A stretch of 64,000 nucleotides of DNA from Vermamoeba vermiformis (lineage: Eukaryota > Tubulinea > Echinamoebida). How positions within the stretch are numbered: the first letter of the stretch is position 1; every line of letters begins with the position of its first letter. The position numbers and the translations under genes were made by a program. A model generated the notes under the pieces. The model ran no database searches, was not told the DNA's origin, and saw only the letters and a list, made by a program, of their open reading frames with translations. The stretch is from positions 310,001 through 374,000 of the forward strand of contig JBEWZL010000163.1 in NCBI GenBank assembly GCA_045837725.1, given 5' to 3'. This document shows positions 58,064 through 64,000 of this stretch, in pieces.

Positions 58064-59993
58064 ATGTTTAGTATGTTTTCTGTGCGAGTCCTAGCGAGGT
58101 CTAAAAATAACCTGCTGCACGCGATCAGGAGGCGAAAGGTTTTTGAACTATCATTTGCTACAGAATGTATTACCATGGAGCACAATACAAATCATAATAA
58201 TAAGTTCGGTGGTTTCGAGCAGGTCTTTCAGTCGTTGCTGAAAGATCTGATCTCGAAGGCTAATAGAGAAGACGATGCAGTTATCGGAAATATTACGAAG
58301 AAAAATTGCATGCATTTGTTAGAGGAAGAGGAGCCTGTTGTAATCGATGTAAGTCATTTTAACCAGATCTGATCTCAAAAAATTCAATTTAATTTAACAA
58401 TTATTTAATTTATATTATAACTACGCATACTATATTTATAGCGCTATTTAATCATTATTTTAATTATTTTAATTTTGGCTGTTGAAATTCAATTCTGTTA
58501 AATTTCTCAATATTGCTCCTTACTAGCGCAATATTACTCACGAGTTCTTATTATTAGAACGTCAAAAAACCCGTAGTGCACGATATTCCGACTCAATTCG
58601 ATCTCGATGGCGTATTTCATTACATTCAGAAATTCGGCGTTAAAATCTCACCAAAGGCAACAGAGCTCAAGGAGGTAATAATATCTGTAATAGTATATAA
58701 GCTAGTACAAAGGAAAATCAATTCGAGGAATATTGCGCAAAGCGGCCAGATCCAAAAGTAGATCCGTTTTTCGTTTCTGTTACTTTATGAATTGACAATT
58801 TACTAATTATGCTGTATTTATTTATAGAACGGAAACAATGCGCGAGATACCGTTGAATACGAACATTTATTCACAGCTGAAGAGAGATTGAATTACACTC
58901 CGTTGCCAACTCGACCGTACTACAAAGAGGTACTAATGGATATTGAGAATAGGCACTGATATGTTATTAACAATCGCTCTATTTTTAGCTCTCGAAGATA
59001 ATTCGTCTCTGGGCTGAAAAAGAAGAATTTCCGATCAAGTTTATTGATTTGAACGGGTTCAATGAGGTCCAAAGGGATTCCGAGAGGTATTATAGCACCT
59101 TAAATAGTACAATAGGACTAATATAACTATAAGATTGGTGTTATTAACCCCTACAATTCTTGAAATGAGCAAGAAATGGAATAACGGATCTGATGAAGAC
59201 AAAACGAATATTGTGCAGTCGTTAATAGAGGTATAAATGATATCAATATGCTATTTAGTACTTACATACAATACAGACGTTGAATATTCGTGGATTGATG
59301 ACGCTGATGAGACAGCGCTGGACTCCCGGCTCGATGAACACTTTTCCGCCCAGCTGGAATCAATTGCTTTACGCGTTTAATCAGCCAGTATGTGGTCATA
59401 TTATTATATATGTGATGTATATTAATTTTATTGATCAGCATGATGAACGGACGAGGTTGAGTGTTGGTGCCCGTGCGCTGTCAAAACATTCGGGCAGATC
59501 CAGCGAACAGTTTTGGCCTTCTGCAACGGTAAGTAGTAATATAGTATTGAACATATATATGTATGTCAGTATTAGTCTTATTATAATTGTACCATTCGTT
59601 CGTATCAAATTGAAATCGCAACACGATATGCAACGACGAATAATTATTCGTTGGCAAAATTAGAACTTATAGGAATGGCTTTAACCTGTTATATATGAGT
59701 AATATTATCATTAGGGGCCTGAATTGGCGCAAAATAAGAAAGCAGAAGATATACTAAGGAAAATAATGCGTGACGCGCAGTGGATCAATATTCACTGGCT
59801 TCCAGTACGTAGTATTCTATTATTATTTCGTGCATTATGCTGACATAACATCATATTATAGCACGATGTATTTATATTCGAAGTACGAAATAGTCAATCG
59901 TACGGGGCGAGATGGACTGCGGATGGAAAAAAGTTTCGAGGTTTCTTGGAGCCGCAAATGGAGGGCGGTCATGAAGTGGGTTGGAAACATTAA
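58064..59993 (+). CDS. Unrecognised protein, about 400 aa, possibly mitochondrial
   Basis: Eight exons connect in frame, ending TAA at 59993. ATG at 58064 gives a basic, hydrophobic leader (MFSMFSVRVLARSKNNLLHA) that resembles a mitochondrial presequence. ATG at 58175 (MEHNTNHNNKFGGFEQVFQS) has the better context ACCATGG, so the start is ambiguous. Later segments include PTQFDLDGVFHYIQKFGVKI, LSKIIRLWAEKEEFPIKFID, LNIRGLMTLMRQRWTPGSMN, and a C-terminal beta-rich part (HDVFIFEVRNSQSYGARWTA, FLEPQMEGGHEVGWKH). I do not recognise a domain. Coding status is firm because long exon phases agree over all introns. Confidence 0.7.
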
Positions 59994-60433
59994 TATAATT
60001 TAGTATGATAGGGGATGAAAAGAAATGTTCTAACCGAAAGTAAAAACGCGTGATCGAACTTTCGGTTACATTACTGCAGCATTTTTAAAAGTGGAAATAG
60101 CGTTATATCTATTATAATATGTTATGAATAGTATTACCTGCGCAGTAGAATAATTTTGGCAATATTTTCAGTTAGATTCGTACCGAAGATCTTCCGCAGC
60201 AAAATCGTAAGTACAATTTATGCGAATGTAGGTAATAGTCGCATGAAGATAGAGATATTGACATGAAGTTTCGGCGGTTGTGGTTCCTGTCGATATGCTT
60301 CTTGAGAAAGCACATGGATCTTTTCTTATTTTTTGAGCTGACCAATCAGGTGCGTTTAATCAAAAGGTTAAAAACAGAAATTCGTTGTGTCTTTTCATTC
60401 AGTTTGAATACTAAACACTCAACAACCAACAAC
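59994..60433. other. Intergenic region before the lectin-like gene
   Basis: AT-rich, with short inverted CTTTCGGTT/AACCGAAAG sequences near 60030-60065. No ORF with coding character. It includes the presumed strong promoter of the lectin-like gene. Confidence 0.35.
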
Positions 60434-61049
60434 AATGTCTGCCGACTACTTCTTCATCGTCTCTGAACACAACCCCAACCTCGTCTTGGACATTGAAGGC
60501 GGATCTGCCAACCAAGGTGCCAAGCTCATCACCTGGACTTACCACGGTGGCGAGAACCAACGCTTCAGGTAATTATTAATATTTATATACGATACATTGC
60601 TCTGAATTAGATATTGATCGATTTGATACAGATTCAACCCTCAAGGCTTTATCGTCTCTGCCAAATCCGGCCTTGTTTTGGACGTTGAAGGTGGTCCCAA
60701 CCAAGGTGCTAAGATCATCCAATGGCCCGCTCACGGTGGTGCCAACCAAAGATGGAGATTGCACAAGGTAAGTTTGGATTTGCAAAGTATGAAAGTTCGC
60801 AAGAGTTGTACTTACAAAAATCTATTCATAGGACGGTACTATCAGACTCGAAAACTCCAACCTCGCCATCGATATTGAAGGTGGATCGACTCAACAAGGT
60901 AAGTTCACGTTCCTGAAAAGATACTTCTGTGTTTTTTGTTTTCGTTGCGGAATCTGATCCCGAATTTTCTTTGTAGGTGCTAAACTTGTTGCTTGGCCCG
61001 TCCACGGTAACACCAACCAAAGATGGAGAATCGTCAACCACTGGCATTA
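60434..61049 (+). CDS. Beta-trefoil (ricin B-type) lectin-like protein
   Basis: Four exons, ATG at 60434, TAA at 61049, about 135 aa, just one trefoil. Three homologous lobes each carry a QxW-type core: LVLDIEGGSANQGAKLITW..GENQRF, then LVLDVEGGPNQGAKIIQW..GANQRW, and LAIDIEGGSTQQGAKLVAW..TNQRW. There is no signal peptide, so the protein is probably cytosolic. Codon usage is strongly C-ending (AAC, GTC, ATC, GGT), like ARPC1 and PMCA, suggesting very high expression. The ligand is likely a carbohydrate, but binding residues cannot be confirmed by eye. Start context AACAACAATGTC is A-rich. Confidence 0.9.
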
Positions 61050-61530
61050 AGTTGGTTCGTTCTTGCGCAATTTTGTCTATCTCGATCGAGCAATTCTGTT
61101 TATAATAAATAAGGATCTTGCGTGCAAGATTCATTTGTAAAAAAATATTGTTTGATTTATGAGCTATTTCTTTGGTTTAACCTGAAACTGTGTCAAATCT
61201 TAATCTGCTGGCCTGATTTGCTGTCCTGGACAAAACAGACGGACTCTTAGGCGTTAACATATTCGCAGAAGGTTAGTGGCGATATAAACTTAGATTGTAT
61301 TTCAAACGGTGCTTGTGGTGTTGGATTCACGCGGCTAGTTGAGAAAAAAATCCTCTCCTGTCCAACGACTAAATTTTTATCCACGAGTGAGCAGTGTATC
61401 ATAGGTGAGAATAATTGCAAGCACTGGATATATAGACGCTGCAAATATCAATAGACTGTTGCGGGCGATCCTGGATGAAACGATCTGTTATTCACCGTCG
61501 CTGATTTTATTATAATAGGCTTATAAAAAA
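61050..61530. other. Intergenic region between lectin-like and mitochondrial-protein genes
   Basis: Lectin 3' UTR followed by presumed promoter. A minus ORF of 65 codons (61247-61444) has no coding support. Confidence 0.35.
61104..61109 (+). terminator. AATAAA poly(A) signal
   Basis: AATAAA about 55 nt after the lectin-like stop, with T-rich sequence downstream. Confidence 0.55.
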
Positions 61531-62888
61531 ATGCTTACTCAAATATGCCGTCAATTGGCTGTTGCCAGGTAAATAGATATTCAATTATTGAAATAATGAA
61601 CGCATCTATTTCAAAAATTATTTTTAAATAACCATGCGGCTCAATAAATGTAATTAATATTTATTTAATGATTTAATTACAATGTACATGCACCCATACA
61701 TTTTAGTGATCATCACACCCCTAGGAATTAATTTTAATTTTTTATGTCAGATCAAGCCCAGTTCTGGTGGCTTCTCAACGAACAACAGGTAAGATTTATA
61801 AATATTATGCAATAAATTATTTTTATTTATACTATTAATGCGATTGGCGACGACAGACAATAATTTATATCTTACGACAGGATCTTTATTCTCAATTTCA
61901 CGCCGCTCTTATGCTAAAGAAGCAGCACCTCTAACAGGTAATTATTTCGATTAAAATTGATATTTGCACGAGAAGAGACCGCTTTAGCGCGATCGCGAAC
62001 CATCGTACAGAATGGTCGATCCGTCAGACGCTGGATCGTGGCTTAATTAACCCGACTTTTATGTACTTCGAGTATCTTATTAAATTCTGGTCTTATTAGG
62101 TCCTGGTTTTACTCCTGAAGGCAAAGCTAAATTAGAAGGTAAGATTATTTTCGCAAGATCTATTCGGCCGTTACACGCGGCTTGTACATTACATCTTTTC
62201 GTAACAATGCTTGCGCACGTGCATTTACAATCGATAATACGATGTTATGATATATTCCGTATTATGGACATATTTTAACCAATATAATCGTAATGTGGGA
62301 TCCGACCACTTTGCACGGTGAAATCACCGCAATATAAATAGTACTATAATCTCTCTATGATACAGAAGATAATGTCCGTAGTACCTTCAAAAATATTATA
62401 TTCATAATATACATACCGCTATATTTACAACATTACTAATGTGCGTTTTTCTGCTGGATCCAGAGAACAAACAAAAGCTGTACAAATTTATCCACGACGC
62501 GTTGGGCAATGAAGAAGAGGCCAAGCGTATTTTCCACTACTTGAAGCACAGATCTAACCCCAAGCAACGCATATACGACGTAGAACGATTCCGCCGATTG
62601 GTGTTGGATCCGCACAACTTTGCTCAAGTCCCTGAAACCAAAATTAACCAAGACCAAAAGAAGAGGTTGCTGGCCTACGCCTTCGAGTCTGTAAATAGCA
62701 AGTGGAAGGTCGATTACAAGATGTTGGACGACATCAAGTTGCCGAAGAGGACGGAAGCATCGATCAAGGCCCGCGAACAGAAGCGCGAGAAGAAGAGATT
62801 GCGCGCTGAATATGATGCTTCAGTGAAACAAGAAAAAGAAAGACAATTGCGCGAACAAGCGGAGAAGTTGGTGGCTGGTCAACAATAA
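61531..62888 (+). CDS. Nuclear-encoded mitochondrial protein with charged helical C-terminus
   Basis: Five exons from ATG at 61531 to TAA at 62888, about 198 aa. The N-terminus (MLTQICRQLAVARSSPVLVA to SISRRSYAKEAAPL) is a textbook cleavable mitochondrial presequence with Arg, Ser and no acids, ending RRSYAK. The mature part is helical: NKQKLYKFIHDALGNEEEAK, RIFHYLKHRSNPKQRIYDVE, VNSKWKVDYKMLDDIKLPKR, then a Lys/Arg/Glu coiled-coil tail (REQKREKKRLRAEYDAS). The strong, C-ending codon use of the last exon suggests an abundant protein. No family recognised; a respiratory-complex or mitoribosome accessory subunit is a guess. Confidence 0.78.
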
Positions 62889-63363
62889 GAAAGAAAGTAC
62901 CTCTGCGGTAAAAAAAATATGAATAACAAAAAGAGATAAAAAGCGACTAAATAGGATATTTAAATTGTTCTATCAATAAAGTAAGTTTTCTGGGACGGAT
63001 CTTCGCGCATACTAAAATCTTCCTTAGGGTTAAAATTGAATCCCACAGTGGGACCGGTCAAAAAAAATGTCGTGCTTTTTTTGGTACAAGTTCTGCTACA
63101 CTTCGTAGGAACTTTCGATTTTCACTTGTTTTGGAAATAATTGTTTTTCCTATTTTTAGGTCAGGCGAATAGGAACGCTCTGATTCGTCAGTTTTGAAAT
63201 TAAAGAAACTTCGTTTGTAGTGCACTATTAATTCATCTGGCATGTGAAACTCAGTATGTTGAATATTTACTTTGAGTGGCCGGTTGGGGTTTTTCGGCTA
63301 AGTTAGCAGGATTTTCGGATTTGGTGAATCCAAGTTGATCTGCGAATGTAGTCGAGTGTAGTC

Positions 63364-63693
63364 ATGGATCTCGCAAATTCTACGGGCAATACCATACCAA
63401 AACACAAACTTTCCGTAGAGGCCCTATGGCGCTCTTTGGCGCTGTGCAGATCCACGCGGATAAGATCTTGCGGGTCGCTTTTTCGATTGAAGAGCAGGCT
63501 GTATGCGATTGGTGGCGAAATCTCGTTCAAGCTTATTGTCGACCACATGCAGGCAATTGTATCATCTGTAACAACGCTGCTATTGCTTCAGCCAGATCGA
63601 AGCTCAAATCGTTTGAAAGCGCTGTTTGCGGCAGGCAGAAGAATAAACATTAGAATACACAGTGCAAAACAAGGAGCCTGGATTTGCCACTAG
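63364..63693 (+). CDS. Doubtful ORF, 109 codons
   Basis: An ATG-initiated frame (MDLANSTGNTIPKHKLSVEA ... GAWICH) with no recognisable domain. A second plus frame over the same DNA (from 63426) has a CIICN-type cysteine pair and is equally plausible, so neither is convincing. Listed because it lies in an otherwise empty kilobase. Confidence 0.2.
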   Translation: MDLANSTGNTIPKHKLSVEALWRSLALCRSTRIRSCGSLFRLKSRLYAIGGEISFKLIVDHMQAIVSSVTTLLLLQPDRSSNRLKALFAAGRRINIRIHSAKQGAWICH

Positions 63694-63724
63694 CGACCGA
63701 TACCCTTCCATTTTTGGATAAAAG

Positions 63725-63850
63725 ACTATTACGCCATTGGTCAGCGTTATTTTAAGAGCGACCAATTGAATCAATAGGCACCTCCTATTTAGGGATTACG
63801 CTATTGGTCAGTTATTTTAAGAGCGGCCAATAGAATTATTTAGCAAACAA
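63725..63850. repeat. Tandem duplicated CCAAT-containing promoter segment
   Basis: Two copies of about 50-65 bp: TTACGCCATTGGTCAGCGTTATTTTAAGAGCGACCAATTGAATCA near 63730, and TTACGCTATTGGTCAGTTATTTTAAGAGCGGCCAATAGAAT near 63796. Each has ATTGG and CCAAT in opposite orientation, the NF-Y box, and the pair ends about 70 bp before the next ATG. Confidence 0.7.
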
Positions 63851-63910
63851 GTCCTATAACCGCATGAGGGTCGTAGGTCAGGCGATATCTTTGAATTGAG
63901 ATACAGTATA

Positions 63911-64000
63911 ATGGCTACTACAGCGCTGTACATTATATTGATATACAGCTTATTTGCAAGCATTCGGGCGGATGTTTTAATACAGCTCAACAACCAGACA
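63911..64000 (+). CDS. 5' end of a secreted or membrane protein gene, cut by the window
   Basis: ATG at 63911 opens a frame to the window end (30 codons). The start is a signal peptide: MATTALYIILIYSLFASIRA with a probable cleavage after Ala, then DVLIQLNNQT, in which NQT is an N-glycosylation sequon. The duplicated CCAAT-box segment lies just upstream. The family cannot be told from 30 residues. Confidence 0.6.
   Translation, partial: MATTALYIILIYSLFASIRADVLIQLNNQT

Larger units (their letters stand above)
62889..63910. other. 1-kb region with no firmly supported gene
   Basis: It contains 3' UTR with AATAAA near 62976, a 61-codon minus ORF (63058-63243) and overlapping plus/minus ORFs at 63300-63690 whose reality is doubtful. 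Near 63730-63850 there is the duplicated CCAAT-box sequence described separately. Confidence 0.35.

Noticed and set aside
63058-63243. Minus-strand ORF of 61 codons (MPDELIVHYKRS...)
   Set aside because: Short, no neighbours or family; could be a chance frame.
1-64000. CRISPR arrays, bacterial operons, rRNA or tRNA genes, LTR or Polinton-type elements
   Set aside because: None was recognised by eye; the genes have eukaryotic splice structure and no reverse transcriptase, capsid or integrase sequence was seen. A tRNA scan would settle that class.

Overview
The window is eukaryotic nuclear DNA, roughly 40% GC by eye, from a compact, intron-rich protist genome. Most genes have many short GT-AG introns of about 45-110 nt, often with a CTAAT-like branch site. 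Intergenic gaps are usually 100-500 bp, AATAAA-type poly(A) signals follow many stops, and genes lie on both strands with several convergent tail-to-tail pairs. A Gln-rich STAT protein, several F-box/ankyrin/LRR proteins, low-complexity N/Q runs and ordinary opisthokont/amoebozoan housekeeping genes point to an amoebozoan (or another unikont protist). That placement is an inference. No operons, CRISPR arrays or rRNA genes were seen, and no tRNA gene was recognised by eye.

Layout. 1-2141: 3' part of a Lys/Glu-rich coiled-coil gene. 2386-5147: mitochondrial propionyl/acetyl-CoA synthetase (ACSS3-like). 5320-10706, all minus strand: a pseudokinase-like protein, an F-box protein, a small coiled-coil protein and a very divergent CCT/TCP-1 chaperonin-like protein. 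10958-20616, plus strand: a STAT, an Arf/Arl-like GTPase with an altered switch II, a vitamin K gamma-glutamyl carboxylase homologue and a coiled-coil protein. 20777-24769 (minus): NOM1/Sgd1 nucleolar MIF4G protein. 24895-27880 (plus): a membrane PHP-domain protein and an intronless Fic protein. 28055-33469 (minus): PMCA-type Ca2+-ATPase and a NUDCD2-like CS-domain protein. 33647-40798 (plus): ARPC1, ADA2 and folylpolyglutamate synthase.

40978-42091 is a DNA transposon-like element with ~100-bp inverted ends and an 8-bp target duplication. It lies just upstream of a gene that joins a PARP-type zinc finger to an F-box and LRR-like region (42168-44255). A second F-box gene (plus, to 46103) and a large F-box/PQ-rich/ankyrin gene (minus, 46108-52016) follow, so this is an F-box-rich stretch. 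53116-63000 carries small proteins I cannot name, a ZNF511-like zinc-finger gene with an unusually long intron, a beta-trefoil lectin-like protein and a mitochondrial-targeted protein. The window closes with the start of a secretory-signal gene preceded by duplicated CCAAT-box sequence.

No single cassette of cooperating genes is evident. The most unusual items are the GGCX homologue, the PARP-finger/F-box fusion, the degenerate chaperonin and kinase, the Arf-like GTPase with Lys in place of the catalytic Gln, and the inverted-repeat element. Exon boundaries were deduced by hand from frame continuity and splice consensus, so gene spans are more reliable than individual exon edges.
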